64,000 nucleotides of DNA from NCBI RefSeq assembly GCF_029525575.1, contig NZ_JAPDIA010000003.1:1046214-1110213 (forward strand), written 5' to 3'. Each line of letters starts with the position of its first letter. The first letter of the stretch is position 1. This document shows, in pieces, positions 1 through 11,314 of the stretch. A program made the translations under genes and the position numbers. The stretch comes from Cohnella rhizosphaerae (GTDB lineage Bacteria; Bacillota; Bacilli; Paenibacillales; Paenibacillaceae). The notes below the pieces were generated by a model that was not told where the DNA came from, ran no database searches, and worked only from the letters and a program-made list of their open reading frames with translations.

Positions 1-96
1 AAGCTTCCTTCCCCGCGTCTGCGCGCGCGAATGGTAATATTTCATTATACCACAGGCCCGAACGCTTTTAGACGGACCGCCTGCCGCGGACAAAAT

Positions 97-133
97 CAAA
101 AAGCCCTTCGCGCCCGGTTCGGACGGAGGGCTT
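97..133 (-). terminator. Intrinsic terminator of the small gene to its right
   Basis: On the minus strand AAGCCCT pairs with AGGGCTT across a GC-rich loop and is followed by a T-rich tract (TTTTTGATTTTG). It lies just after the stop of the minus-strand gene at 148-450. The remaining bases 1-96 show no gene. Confidence 0.6.
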
Positions 134-147
134 CAGCGTTCGCTGAA

Positions 148-450
148 TCAGGCTTTTTCCCTGAGACCCACGATATGAACGAGCTGCGGCGTCGAGACGA
201 CCTTGATGACATGATGCGTCTTGTCGTATTCGACGCTGCCCGAGCCCGCGCTCGCCGACTTCTCCGCGCCTAGCACGTAGAAGAGGTCGTCGGCCAGCGT
301 GCGGATGCACACGTCCTTTTCCGCCTGGGTCAGCTCCGCCCAATCCTGCGCCTCCATCTCGAACGTATCGTAGCAGTCCGGGATGGTCGCCAATGCCTCG
401 GACAGCTCATCCAGAATCTCGTCGTACGGTCTCGTATATCGAATGGCCAC
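148..450 (-). CDS. Small conserved-type hypothetical protein
   Basis: A 100-residue acidic soluble protein with no signal peptide or membrane segment. The GTG start is supported by an upstream AAAGGAAG ribosome site about 9 bases away, and a terminator follows the stop. The N-terminal half (DEILDELSEALATIPDCYDTF) looks helical. I do not recognise the family and assign no function. It is transcribed alone, divergently from the LTA-synthase-like gene, so the interval 451-681 should hold both promoters. The short length and good context support a real gene; the role is unknown. Confidence 0.6.
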   Translation of the reverse strand: MAIRYTRPYDEILDELSEALATIPDCYDTFEMEAQDWAELTQAEKDVCIRTLADDLFYVLGAEKSASAGSGSVEYDKTHHVIKVVSTPQLVHIVGLREKA

Positions 451-681
451 GCTCGCTCACTTCCTTTCGTATGTCCACATTATAGCTTATTTTTCCCGTG
501 CGCGAAGCGTGCGGCAGGCCCGAATCCGGCATCGGCTGGCAATTGCATGCATCGCTTTATTTGAAGGCGGCAAAGGACTATAATGATGAAGTTGATTGGG
601 GCTGCGTATACTTGCAATTTACATTCGGCCGGCGTTTTTTGGCGTACGGGATAGATTAAACAGAGGGATGGTCTTGCGTTT

Positions 682-2546
682 ATGATGGCATGGCAGCGAG
701 TACGGTTTTGGCTCACGAAGCCGTTTGTGTTGTTCTCCCTCTTGATGATTCTGAAAATGTACCTGGCGGGGTACGTCATTTTCGAGGGATGGCGTCTGTG
801 GCTTGCCGCTCGCGACGGGCCTGCCGTCCGTATGGGTCGTCTTCTGCCTGATCGAGCTGCTCGCGCCCAGGCGCAAGCTCGGCTTGTATTTAACGGCGAA
901 CGGCGTTTTGACGTCGGTCTATTTTGCCGTGATTATGTATTATAAATATTTCGGCGTCATCGTCACCTACCATGCGCTGCAGCAGGTGAACCAGGTCACG
1001 GAGGTCAAGGGGGAGCGTTTTCTCGCTGCTGCATCCTTACTTCTTGCTTATCTACACCGATTTCGTCGTACTGCTGCTCCTGCTGTGTCTGAGCAAGCCG
1101 TTCTGCGCCTGGGGACGCGGACTCAAGATCCGCGAACGGCGCAGCGTGCTGTCCGTCATCGGCGTGCTGTCGCTGGCCGCTTGCATCTTTACCGTCTGGC
1201 CGTACCGGCATAGCATGAACGAGGTCGTGCAGGCGGAGAAAATGGGCATCGTCAACTACGAGGTCTACGCCGCGTTCGCGCCTTCCAAGGACCGGCCCGT
1301 CGACGTCTCCGGCATCACGCAGGCGCAGATCGACCAGCTTAAAGGCTATACGCCGCCGCCCGGCACGCCGCTCTATTGGGGCAAGGCCAGCGGCAAAAAC
1401 GTGCTCGTCGTCCAGATGGAGGCGCTGCAGAACTTCCTGATCGGCAAGTCCGTGGACGGTCAGGTCGTCACGCCCAACCTGAATGCGCTCGTCGGCGACA
1501 GCCTTTACTTCGACCGATTCTACCAGCAGGTCGGGCAGGGCAACACGGCGGACGCGGAGTTCGTCGTGAACACGTCGATGTTCGTGCCGAGCCATGGCGC
1601 GGCTTCGCAGGAGTACGCGGGCAAGGAGCTGCCGGGCATGCCCCGCTTGTTCGGCTCTAACGGGTACGACACCGCGACGTTCCATACGAACGACGCCGTG
1701 TTCTGGAACCGCACGGAGCTGTATCCGGCGCTAGGCTGGCAGACGTATTACGATAAAAAGCTGTTCGGCGACGAGGATACGGTCATGTTCGGCGCTTCCG
1801 ACGAAGTGCTGTACGCCAAGTCCGCGGAAAAGCTGGCGGAGATGGCGGCGGGCGGCAAACCTTTCTACGCGCAGCTGATCTCCATGTCCGGCCACCATCC
1901 GTACAAGATTCCGTCGCGCAAGTACAAGATGGAGCTGCCGGACCGCTTCAAGGGCACGCTGGTCGGCGATTATATCCGCGCGCAGAATTACGCGGACTTC
2001 GCCCTCGGCGGGCTGATCGCCGATCTGAAGGCGCGCGGGCTGTGGGACGACACGACGGTCGTGCTGTACGGCGATCATCAGGGTCTGCCGATCTACTCGC
2101 TCACTTCCGGCGAGAAGAAGCTCATGAAGGAGCTGCTCGGCCGGGACTACGCGTTGACCGACATGCTCAATATCCCGCTGCTGATCAAGCTCCCCGCAGG
2201 AGCGGCAGAGCACCGTACGATCGGCACGCTCGGCGGTCAATCGGATATTTTTCCGACGATCGCGAATCTGGCCGGCCTGTCGATGTCCGATCATCTTCAT
2301 TTTGGCCAAGATTTGCTCAATTCAACCGGCAATCTGCTGCCGGAGCGCTATTATTTGCCGACGGGCTCCTATATCGACGACAGCGGCATGTTCATCTCCG
2401 GAACGGGCTTCGAGGACGGGCGCACGCTCGGCTTCAAGGACGGCGGAGAGACGCCTGGCGGCGACAGCCGCGCGAACTACGACAATGCGATGAAGCTGCT
2501 CAGCATGTCCGACGGGTACGTGCGTTCCCTGCCGGAGCGCAAGTAG
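682..2546 (+). CDS. LTA synthase family sulfatase-fold membrane protein (two frame breaks)
   Basis: Polyglycerol-phosphate synthase-type enzyme expected to build or modify lipoteichoic acid at the outer membrane face. The N-terminal third has several hydrophobic helices (FVLFSLLMILKMYLAGYVIF, then FVVLLLLLCL). The extracellular domain has the motif GQGNTADAEF, matching the nucleophile region of LtaS (Thr in GQGxTxDxEF), plus YGDHQG and the usual sulfatase metal-site spacing. As written, the frame breaks twice: near 803 (CTT) and at the G5 run at 1009-1013. Deleting one base at each restores one protein of about 620 residues, the family's usual length. A PAP2 phosphatase follows after 25 bases and is probably co-transcribed. 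Paralogues such as YfnI, YqgS or YvgJ cannot be separated by eye. Confidence 0.85.
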
Positions 2547-2571
2547 CGGATCGGGGGGAGGGGGAACGAAT

Positions 2572-3243
2572 TTGAATAGAAATATAAAGGCGTACGCCAA
2601 GCGATTCGCACCGCTGCTTGCGATGCTGGTTTTCCCGGTACTCGGGATGATGTATGCGGCGGTGAATCGGGTGGACGGGCGCGTGTGGAATCTCGTGACG
2701 CCGCTCGACCGCGCCGTTCCTTTTATCAAGTGGTTTGCGCTGCCGTATTCGGTGTGGATCGTGTTCATCTATGTATGCTTGCTGTACTTCTTCGTCAAGG
2801 ACGTGCGGACGTTCTACCGCGGGGTCATTACGTACACGTTGTGCGCGCTCCTTTGTTATTTGGTTTACAGCGTTTTTCAAACGACCGTGCCGCGGCCGCA
2901 ACTAAGCGGCAGCGACCCGTTCACGCGGCTGGTGGCCTACATTTATAACCGTGATCAACCTTTTAACTGCTTTCCGAGCATCCATTGCTTCTCCAGCTAT
3001 ATGGTCTTCCGCATCCTCGCCGGCAGCAGCTTCAAGACTCGACGCAGCCTGACGCTGGTCGGCATCGGCTCCGGGCTGATCATCCTGTCGACGCAGTTCA
3101 TCAAGCAGCACGTCGTGCTGGACCTGGCCGCCGCGATCATGCTCGTCGAGCTGGCGCTGCCGGTGGTCGTGCTGGCCGAGCGCTGGTTCGCCGGCGAATT
3201 GTCCGTCTCAAGGCGCTCCAAGAGCACGACGCTCAGCTCTTAA
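2572..3243 (+). CDS. PAP2-family membrane phosphatase
   Basis: A 223-residue membrane protein with about five to six hydrophobic helices. The phosphatase signature is visible as PRP (about residue 107), FNCFPSIHCFSS (the PSxH motif) and STQFIKQHVVLDLAA, a variant of the SRxxxxxHxxxD motif with Gln in place of Arg. Such enzymes remove phosphate from lipid phosphates, for example diacylglycerol pyrophosphate or undecaprenyl pyrophosphate. The TTG start sits about 7 bases after a strong GGGGGAGGGGG site. It lies directly behind the LTA-synthase-like gene, so a role in recycling lipid products of envelope-polymer synthesis is a reasonable inference. The PSIHCFSS form also resembles inositol-phosphorylceramide-synthase-like PAP2 proteins. 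Confidence 0.8.
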   Translation: MNRNIKAYAKRFAPLLAMLVFPVLGMMYAAVNRVDGRVWNLVTPLDRAVPFIKWFALPYSVWIVFIYVCLLYFFVKDVRTFYRGVITYTLCALLCYLVYSVFQTTVPRPQLSGSDPFTRLVAYIYNRDQPFNCFPSIHCFSSYMVFRILAGSSFKTRRSLTLVGIGSGLIILSTQFIKQHVVLDLAAAIMLVELALPVVVLAERWFAGELSVSRRSKSTTLSS

Positions 3244-3267
3244 GCGTACGCTGCGGCATGAGGTTAT

Positions 3268-3311
3268 AAAAAAAGCTGCATTTCCGCATGACGGCGGTTA
3301 TGCAGCTTTTT
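3268..3311 (+). terminator. Intrinsic terminator after PAP2 gene
   Basis: AAAAGCTGCAT and ATGCAGCTTTTT form an 11-bp stem with A- and T-runs on the two sides, so it could work in both directions. Its T-run ends only about 20 bases before the next gene's start codon, so the kinase promoter must lie inside or upstream of it. Confidence 0.75.
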
Positions 3312-3330
3312 GCGCGAAGGAGGAGAGACC

Positions 3331-5053
3331 TTGAAGCTATTCGGCTTTTGGCGAAGATCTATATTTATGCGGCTTGTCCTTACTTTTCTGATCATCATGG
3401 CGCCGCTGTACGGGATCGGCATCGGCATGTACAATTGGGGCGTCAGCGCGATTAAACGGGAGATTCTCAATTCTAAAGCGGCGCAGATGACCTACTATAT
3501 GGACAAGCTCGAGCAAGAGACGCAGCGGTTGAAGTTCGTACAGTCCGAGACGTTGTACAACGACGATATCAACCGACTGGCCAATAGCGTTCAGTATATG
3601 GACAATTACGAGCGCGGTTATTATTTGAACAATTTGCAGCAGAGGCTGAGCGCGATTAAGAACGGCAGCAATTACATCGAAAACGTCGTTGCTTATATTC
3701 CCTCCATAGGGCGGACGATCCCGGCGGAAGGCAGCATAGGGGAATTGCGGGATTCGGATTTGGGCCGAATGATATGGTCCGACAATTCGACGCCTTCCCA
3801 GCTCATTTATAACGAAGGGCAACTGGTGCTTAACGCATTTTTTCCTCCGAACGCCGTGAAGAAGAGCCTTAAGCCGCTGTATGCCGTGCAGATCAAGCTG
3901 TCCGTGCCTCAGCTCAAGGAATCCTTGCGTCAATTCAATCTCAACGCGGATAGCGGTTCGTTTCTTATGGATGCCAGCAAGCAGTTATCGATTTCAGGCA
4001 ACGAAGCGACGCCGACCCAGGAACGTATCCGCTCCCTGGTGGGCCATTCCGACAACGGCAAAGGCTCGATCGCCATGAATCAGGAGCGCTATCTTTATAT
4101 TTACCGGACTTCGTCGTATCTGGGACTTACACTCGTCAGCTATATTCCGGAAAGCGCTCTGTTTGCCGGGCTGGGGAAATACAAATTCACGTTCGGGCTT
4201 TTGTCCATGGCCGTCGTATTGATCATTATCGTTTTCTCGCTGGCGATTCTTCGTTTTATCAGGATGCCGCTGCATACGCTGATCAGAGGGTTTAGGCGCC
4301 TTGAAAAGGGAGAGATGGACTTTACGATCGGCCATCGATACGAAGATGAATTCGGCGTTCTCTACGACAGATTCAATTCGATGCTCGGACGATTGCGATC
4401 GCTGATCGACCAGAATTACAAGCAGACCATCATGGTGCAGCGAGCGGAGCTGAAGCAGCTTCAAGCCCAAATCAACCCGCATTTTCTATATAACAGCTTT
4501 TTTATCCTGTACACGATGACCCGAAGAGGCGAATACGAGCAATTAATGAAATTTCAACTTCAGCTAGGGGGAGTATTTTCAATTCGTAACCCGCAATGCT
4601 TCGGACGAGGTGACGCTGGCGCAGGAAGTCGTCCATGCACGGACCTACTGCGACATACAGGCGATGCGCTTCTCCAATCGAATCAGGGTGGAATTTGACG
4701 AACTTCCGCCGGTCTATCGGAACATAGCGGTGCCAAGATTGATTTTACAGCCGGTTCTTGAGAACGCTTTCGAGCATGGTCTGGAGGATCTTGAAGAGAA
4801 CGGTCTGCTTAGCGTCAGATTCCTTCCGGAAAAGGACGGATTGCTCATTGAAGTGGCGAACAACGGAGCGCCTATGACCGACGAGACGCTTCGTCAGTTC
4901 CAATTCGATATCCAATCCAACGAGGCGGCGGAAGTCACGGGCTTGATCAACATACACCGGCGTATCAGGCTGCTGATGGGCAACGAGAGCGGGCTAAGCG
5001 TTGCAAGCGGCGCGTTCGGCGTCATCGTCTCCATTCGGTTGGCTACCATCTGA
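3331..5053 (+). CDS. YesM-type sensor histidine kinase (one frame break)
   Basis: Membrane sensor kinase of the YesM/LytS class (His_kinase domain). A helix follows the N-terminus (LVLTFLIIMAPLYGIGIGMYNW), then an extracytoplasmic sensor region of about 250 residues, a second helix (FGLLSMAVVLIIIVFSLAIL), a HAMP linker, and the core with phospho-acceptor QINPHFLYNSF. The ATPase N box (LQPVLENAFEHGL) lies in the second fragment. The G5 run at 4567-4571 breaks the frame; removing one G restores a protein of about 573 residues. The TTG start follows AAGGAGGAG. The paired YesN-like regulator follows, and the sugar importer after it is the likely target. The signal is probably an oligosaccharide, sensed directly or via the binding protein. 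Confidence 0.88.
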
Positions 5054-5072
5054 ATCGACAGGGGGGATCCTC

Positions 5073-6377
5073 ATGTATACGTTGCTGATCGTCGATGACG
5101 AGCCGATCATCGTGGACGGCTTGTACGAAGAGTTCAAAGAGCTGGGCAAATGGGAAATGGATGTGCATCGCGCTTATTCCGGCAAGGGAGCGCTTGAATT
5201 ATTGGGCCGAATGAAAGTCGACCTTATCATTTCGGACATTCGAATGCCCGGCATGGACGGGATCGGATTGCTTCATCATGTTAAAAGCAGTTGGCCATCC
5301 TGTCGCGTGATCTTCTTAACCGGCTACAAGGAGTTCGACTATGCGCACCGCGCCATGGAGTACGGCGCAGCCCGATATATTCTGAAGACGGAAGGGTACG
5401 ACAAGATCATCGAAGCCGTGGAGCAGACGATCGCGGAGATAGAGCAATCGCTTCGGGCAGAGGCGCTGATCGCCGAAGCGGAACAGAAGCTTCACGTGCT
5501 CAACGAGAGGATGCTGCATGACTTGCTGACAGCCGCATTGTGCGGAGAGACGGAGGCGGGACCCGAATTTGCCGAAGAGCTGTCGAGGCTCGGCATGCCT
5601 CTCGACCCGTTTAAGCCGGTGTGGATGACCGTTTGTCGTTTTGACCAGCCATTCCCGTCCGTCCCGTCGGGATATCGAGACAGGAAGGCTTCCGAAGAGA
5701 CGATCCGACTTATCGCAGCGCAATTTTTTGCGCCGCTGGTGGAGGGCGTCATGACCGCTTCGGATTCAAATCTGATGGTATGGCTTCTGCAGGCCAAGAA
5801 TGCCGGCGGAGGCGACAGCGGCGCATGGTCCGGCCACCGGGAAGCGCAAATCGGACTGTTCATCCGAGAGACCCTCGAAACGATCCAAAGGGCGGCAAAG
5901 GAAACGATCGGACGAACGGTTTCGTTTGCGGTCCGCACCGAGACTTTGGAATGGGAGCGGATGGCGGAAGCTTATCAATCGCTCGCCCTTCTTATGGATC
6001 ACCGATTGGGCGCAGATACGGAGATGCTTCGTACCGACAAGCAGGACACCCGGTCGCAGGATATCGTCGCCAAAGTTCAAGCGTACGTCGAATCCCATCT
6101 CCATGAGGATATTTCTCTTGTGAGGCTTGCGGATCTCGTTCAGTTCAATCCCACGTATCTATCCCGCTTTTTCAAACAACAAGCCGGACTCAACCTGTCC
6201 GAGTTCATCCAGAGCGTACGCCTGGACCGGGCCAGGCTGCTGCTGGCCGATCCCGACAACCGCATCAACGACATCGCTAATTCGCTCGGATATGGCTCCG
6301 CTTCAAACTTCGCTCGTTCCTTCAAGAAGCTGACGGGCTTGGCCCCGCAAGAATACAGAGATCTCCTTCGCAGGTAA
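5073..6377 (+). CDS. YesN-type response regulator with AraC DNA-binding domain
   Basis: Receiver domain at the N-terminus (LLIVDDEPIIVDG; phospho-acceptor Asp in DLIISDIRMPGMDG, about residue 54; switch Lys in YILKTEGY). A linker region of about 200 residues follows, then two AraC-type helix-turn-helix motifs at the C-terminus (DISLVRLADLVQFNPTYLSR and INDIANSLGYGSASNFARSF). The start is the ATG after AGGGGGGATCC. It is the partner of the YesM-like kinase just upstream. By family precedent, the phosphorylated form activates the downstream sugar ABC importer and glycosidase genes. The reading frame is intact. Confidence 0.9.
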   Translation: MYTLLIVDDEPIIVDGLYEEFKELGKWEMDVHRAYSGKGALELLGRMKVDLIISDIRMPGMDGIGLLHHVKSSWPSCRVIFLTGYKEFDYAHRAMEYGAARYILKTEGYDKIIEAVEQTIAEIEQSLRAEALIAEAEQKLHVLNERMLHDLLTAALCGETEAGPEFAEELSRLGMPLDPFKPVWMTVCRFDQPFPSVPSGYRDRKASEETIRLIAAQFFAPLVEGVMTASDSNLMVWLLQAKNAGGGDSGAWSGHREAQIGLFIRETLETIQRAAKETIGRTVSFAVRTETLEWERMAEAYQSLALLMDHRLGADTEMLRTDKQDTRSQDIVAKVQAYVESHLHEDISLVRLADLVQFNPTYLSRFFKQQAGLNLSEFIQSVRLDRARLLLADPDNRINDIANSLGYGSASNFARSFKKLTGLAPQEYRDLLRR

Positions 6378-6410
6378 ACAACTGAATGGGCGGAGTAAAG
6401 AGATGAGGAT

Positions 6411-6438
6411 AGGAAAGCGCTTTATTCCTCACTATAAT
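6411..6438 (+). promoter_or_regulatory. Candidate cre site and -10 element before sugar-binding gene
   Basis: GAAAGCGCTTTA at 6413-6424 fits the CcpA cre core (TGAAARCGYTTW) except for its first T. A TATAAT -10 box lies 8 bases downstream (6433-6438). Placement near the -35 position of the importer promoter suggests glucose repression. This is inference from motif resemblance. Confidence 0.5.
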
Positions 6439-6490
6439 TAACCTTACAGAAGGCCTCTGTTAATCTTGTGATCGACAAAGGGGAGTTCGC

Positions 6491-8213
6491 ATGAAAGACG
6501 CAAAACGGAATAGAATCGTCGTTGCCTTGTCCATGACAGCGCTATTGCTGGCTTTGACTGCTTGCAGCGGAAACGACGGCAACTCGGCAGCTAGCGGAGC
6601 GGGTTCGACGGGCTCGGAGAGCGCTGCCTCTACAGGCTCGGGAGACGCAGGCGCCGCCGCCGATCCGCTCGGCAAGTACGAGCAGCCCGTCACGGTATCT
6701 ACCATCATGGGTATAAACGACATTGCACAGAAAGCGATTTCAATCAAAAACTCCGTTCTTACCGATAACATTTGGACGCGCGGATACGAGAGCGAGCTTG
6801 GCATCAAAATCAAATACCTGTGGTCGGTTCCCGGCGCGCAAATGGAGCAGAAGCTCAATGTGGCGATCTCTTCGAACGATCTGCCGGACATCATCCCGGT
6901 GAACTCGAGACAGTTCAAGCTGCTGGTCGATTCCGGCGTGGCGCTGGACATCACCGAGCTGTTCGATCAATACGCTTCGGACTTCACGAAGAAAATGATG
7001 GACGAAGACAACCATGTCGGGCTGGATCAGGCGACGGTCAACGGCAAGCTGATGGGTCTTCCCTCCATCAATGGCTCGATTGACGGCGCGCATATGATCT
7101 GGCTGCGCGCCGATTGGTTGAAAAATCTGAATCTCCAGGCGCCCAAGACGATGGAGGACGTATTCAAAATCGCGGAAGCGTTCACGAAAAACGATCCGGA
7201 TCAGAATGGCAAAAACGATACGACCGGTTTGGCGTTAACCAAAGATTTGATCGGGACCGGGCTTGCCGATCTCGACGGCTTCTTTGAGGGCTATCACGCA
7301 TATGTGAACGGATGGGTGGACGACGGCTCCGGCCAATTGGTCTATGGCGCCGTTCAGCCGCAAATGAAAACCGCATTGGCAAAACTGGCGGACATGTACA
7401 AGAGCGGATATATCGACAATGAATTTTCGGTCAAGGACGGGGCGAAGGTCGCGGAATCGCTCATAGCCGGCAAAGTCGGCATGATGTTCGGTCAGCACTG
7501 GGTGCCGTTCTACCCGCTCCAGGATGCCAAAAATAAAGATCCGAAAGCAGATTGGCAAGCCTATCCGATCGTCTCCGCCGATGAACAACCGGCTAAGCCG
7601 CTCATTAACGGATCGGCAACGACCTATTACGTCATTAACAAAAACATGGCGCATCCGGAAGCGGCCATCAAGCTGTACAACTACTATTACAAAAAAAGAC
7701 CCTGCCATCAGCCCGGACTTCGATCCGGCCTTCCATGGCGTGAACGGCGAGCAGGACACCAAGCCGGATCAATTGTTCCAGCTATCTCCGATGATCAGCT
7801 TCTATCCGAAGCAAAACTTATTTATCCATCAGAATGTGAAGAAGTTCTTTACGGATAACGATCAGTCGGCAAAGGACAATTATTGGGTCAAGGACAATGT
7901 CGAGCAAATACAGAAGTACCAGGCGGGAGACAACAAGCTGTGGAGCGCTTATTCATGGTCCGGTCCGGACCATAGCGCATTCAGCGTCATCGATTATTAC
8001 GATACGAACAAGTTGTTCCAGCAGAACGGCTATATCAAAGCGGATACGGAATCGATGACGCAGAAGGGGGCCACGCTTAACCAGATGCGGAGCGAGACGT
8101 TCACGAAGATCATCATGGGGGCGGCGCCGATCGACGAGTTCGATCGCTTCACGGAGAAGTGGAGGAAGCTGGGCGGAGACGACATCACCAAAGAAGTGAA
8201 CGCGAACAAATAA
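6491..8213 (+). CDS. Sugar ABC importer substrate-binding lipoprotein (one frame break)
   Basis: Extracellular solute-binding protein of the LplA/family 1 type. It has a lipoprotein signal with lipobox LTAC (Cys25), a Ser/Gly/Ala-rich tether, then a binding domain of about 500 residues rich in aromatic residues (WTRGYESELG, GMMFGQHWVPFYPLQD), typical of oligosaccharide binders. The A7 run at 7691-7697 (TACAAAAAAAGAC) breaks the frame; removing one A joins YYYKK to DPAISPDFDPAFHG and gives about 573 residues. Two CUT1-type permeases follow and no ATPase gene is present, which is normal because CUT1 importers often share MsmX. The ligand is unknown; the glycosidases downstream suggest a host or plant glycan. 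Confidence 0.87.
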
Positions 8214-8295
8214 GAAAACGGCCGAGGCGAGCGCGTGTCCCGCATGCGCTCCCTCTCCTTTCATACGATCCAGAAACCGTAAGGAAGTGAACGGC

Positions 8296-9217
8296 ATGAA
8301 CGGTTCAAAAGGACTCTCCATCGTTAAAAAACTTCGAAATCAGTACCCCATGCATCTGATGCTGCTGCCTTGTATCGTACTTGTGGCCGTGTTCTCCTAC
8401 TATCCGATGATCGGTATCGTTATCGCCTTTCAAAACTACAACCCCACTAAAGGTTTTTTTCAGTCGAAATTCGTCGGGCTGGATAACTTTGAATACGTAT
8501 TTGCCATGCCGGATACCTTGCAGGTGGTATGGAATACGGTATTCATCGCCTTTATGAAAATCGTGCTCGGCTTGATCGTACCGGTCGCATTCGCGATTTT
8601 GCTGGATTTGCTGCGTCGCCAACGCATTAAGCGCGTCGTCCAGACGATCATCTATATTCCGCACTTCTTGTCCTGGGTGATCCTATCCGGCATATTGATC
8701 GATATTTTGTCGCCAAGCACCGGTATCGTAAATGCCATCCTTAAAAGCGTAGGCTTGAATCCCGTGTTTTTTTTTGTCGAATGAAACCGCATTTCCTTAC
8801 GTGCTTGTTATTTCGGATGTGTGGAAGGAATTCGGCTACGGCACGATTATTTACTTGGCAGCCATCACGTCCATTAATCCCGCGCTATACGAAGCGGCGA
8901 CGATGGACGGCGCCAACCGATGGCGTCAAGTGTTCCATATCACGATTCCGGGCATCATGCCGATTATCGTGCTTATGGCGACGCTTAGCCTGGGCAACGT
9001 TTTGAACGCCGGGTTCGAGCAAGTGTTCAATTTATATAGTCCTGTCGTCTACCGCACAGGCGATATTCTCGACACGTTTGTGTATCGAATCGGACTTCAG
9101 AACAGCCAATACGGCGTAGCGACCGCCGTTGGGTTATTCAAATCGGTCGTGTCGTTCATTTTTATAGCCGTCGGATACAGGCTTGCCGTGAAATACGCAG
9201 GCTACCGCGTATTTTGA
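8296..9217 (+). CDS. LplB-type sugar ABC permease (one frame break)
   Basis: CUT1 importer inner-membrane subunit with six predicted helices, beginning HLMLLPCIVLVAVFSYYPMIG. The EAA loop that contacts the ATPase is intact: EAATMDGANRWRQVFHITIPG. The T9 run at 8767-8775 shifts the frame; eight T would give NPVFFLSNETAFPYVLVISD and one protein of about 306 residues, the usual size. ATG at 8296 is chosen over an in-frame GTG at 8287 because the AAGGAAG site is correctly spaced for it. It pairs with the next permease. Confidence 0.9.
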
Positions 9218-9230
9218 GGAGGCATGGTCA

Positions 9231-10122
9231 ATGAATCTCGGAGCAGCCAAAGGCAATTGGTTCGATGCGATCAACTACGTCGTCCTCATTGCGATCTCGC
9301 TCTTGTGCATTTTTCCGATCGTACACGTACTGGCGATCTCCTTTAGCTCGAGCACGGCGGCCTCTTCGGGGGGAGGTCGGCATTTGGCCGGTCGGTTTTA
9401 ATCTCTACTCCTACCAATATGCGCTTGCCAAGCCCCAGTTTCTGGATGCCTTCCTTCGTACATTGGAGCGTGTCGGACTGGGCCTCGGGATCAATATGCT
9501 GCTTACCGTCCTTGCCGCCTATCCGCTCTCCAAAGAAAAAGGGGAGCTGATGGGGCGGAACGCTTTTTCCTGGTATTTTTTCATTACGATCATATTCAGC
9601 GGCGGTTTGATTCCCTGGTATATGACGATCAAGCAGACGGGGCTGATCGATTCGCTCTGGGCGCTTGTGCTGCCCGGTGCCCTTCCGGTATTCAATGTCA
9701 TTATTTTACTAAACTTTTTTCGTCAGCTGCCCAAGGAAATCAGCGAATCGGCCTGGATGGACGGCGCCGGACATTGGACGATCCTATGGAAGGTATACTT
9801 GCCGCTGTCGACCCCGGCGATCGCGACGCTTGTGCTGTTCACATGCGTAGGCCACTGGAATTCCTGGTTTGACGGGTTGATTCTGATGTCCTCTCCCGAG
9901 CATTATCCGTTGCAGACCTACTTGCAGACGATCATCGTCAACCGGGATATGTCCTTATTTACGACGGCTTCCCAAGAGGAGCTGAAGCAGCTGTCGCAAA
10001 TATCCGACCGTACGCTCAAGTCCGCGCAGATCTTTATTGCCGCAGCGCCCATATTGGTCGTTTATCCGTTTTTACAACGTTATTTTATGAAAGGCATCGT
10101 GCTCGGAAGCGTCAAGGGGTAG
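9231..10122 (+). CDS. LplC-type sugar ABC permease (one frame break)
   Basis: Second CUT1 permease subunit. The beginning (MNLGAAKGNWFDAINYVVLIAISLLCIFPIVHVLAIS) and the remainder lie in two frames separated by the G6 run at 9368-9373. With five G the join reads SSGEVGIWPVGFNLYSYQYA, the conserved start of this family's periplasmic loop, giving about 296 residues. The EAA-loop equivalent is ISESAWMDGAGHWTILWKVYLP. The start lies 14 bases after the previous permease's stop with a GAGGAGG site between. The C-terminus YFMKGIVLGSVKG is characteristic of LplC-like proteins. Confidence 0.9.
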
Positions 10123-10165
10123 TTCCCGGGGCGTATCGTATATACGGACGGCAGGAGGGCTTCTG

Positions 10166-11282
10166 ATGAAGAGCAGAAATAACTATGATGTGGCCGCGTA
10201 TGTGTGGCCGGCTTATACGGGGGGACGAACCCCGAACCCGGATGTTTTGGCCGGAAGGAATCGGCGAGTGGCAGTCCGTCAAAAATGCGGTGAAGAAATT
10301 TCCCGAACACAATTGGCCGAGGAAGCCGCTATGGGGATATGTCAACGAAGCGGATCCCTACGTGATGGAGATGCAAATTAACGCAGCGGCGGACCACGGC
10401 GTCAACGTATTTATATACGACTGGTACTGGTACGACAAGCGGCCTTTTCTGGAGCAGTGTTTAAACGACGGATACTTAAAGGCGCGAAATAACGACAGGG
10501 TTAAATTTTATCTGATGTGGGCCAATCACGATGTCAATCATACTTGGGATATCCGGCTTTCTAATATGGAGGATACGGTCATTTGGAATGCCGCGGTGGA
10601 TCGGTCCGAGTTCGAGCGAATCGCCGACCGATTGATCGCCGAATACTTCAAGCACCCTTCCTACTACACCATCGACGGCAAGCCGGTATTCATGATTTAC
10701 GATCTGGCTAATTTGATGAAAGGCCTGGGAGGAGCGGACGCAACCAAAGAAGCGCTGGAATGGTTCCGCGGCAGGGCGGTCGAGGAAGGGCTTCCGGGAC
10801 TGCATCTTCAATTGACCCTGTGGAGCGAATTGAATTACAACCTTAGCGGCGTCGACGGCGGCAAGGAGGCCACGACAAGCGAGCTGGCCGCACTGCTCGG
10901 GTTTGACAGCTTGTCACACTATCAGTTCGTGCATTTTACCGATATCGATAGAGACTACGACGAGATTATGGAGGATGTCGTCCGGGAATGGGAGCGCATC
11001 GACCGAACCTATGACATTCCCTATTTCCCGCATATTTCAATCGGCTGGGACAACAATCCGAGATTTCAAACGTTTCGTCCCGGCATCGTGAGGAAGAACA
11101 CGCCGGAGAGCGTGCAAAAAGCGCTTCAACGAGCCAAGCGATATATCGACGAGCATCCGGGTCAATATCCGTTGATGACCATCAACAGCTGGAACGAATG
11201 GACGGAGACTAGTTATCTTCAACCCGACGACCTGTACGGTTACGGCTATCTTGAGGCAGTCAAGCATACCTTCGCCAAATAA
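10166..11282 (+). CDS. GH99-like (WbsX-type) domain protein (one frame break)
   Basis: A cytoplasmic protein of about 371 residues matching the glycoside hydrolase family 99-like/WbsX fold: AAYVWPAY at the start, HGVNVFIYDWYWYDKRPFLE, IDGKPVFMIYDLANL, and the C-terminal NSWNEWTETSYLQPD with the characteristic WNEW motif. These proteins process mannose-type or surface polysaccharides; the exact reaction is not established here. The G6 run at 10219-10224 breaks the frame 18 codons in; five G gives AYTGDEPRTRMFWPEGIGEW. No signal peptide, so it would act on imported sugars. Its place between importer and GH2 gene supports a catabolic role. Confidence 0.8.
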
Positions 11283-11314
11283 AGGGACATCCTACGCAAA
11301 GGAACGATGATTAC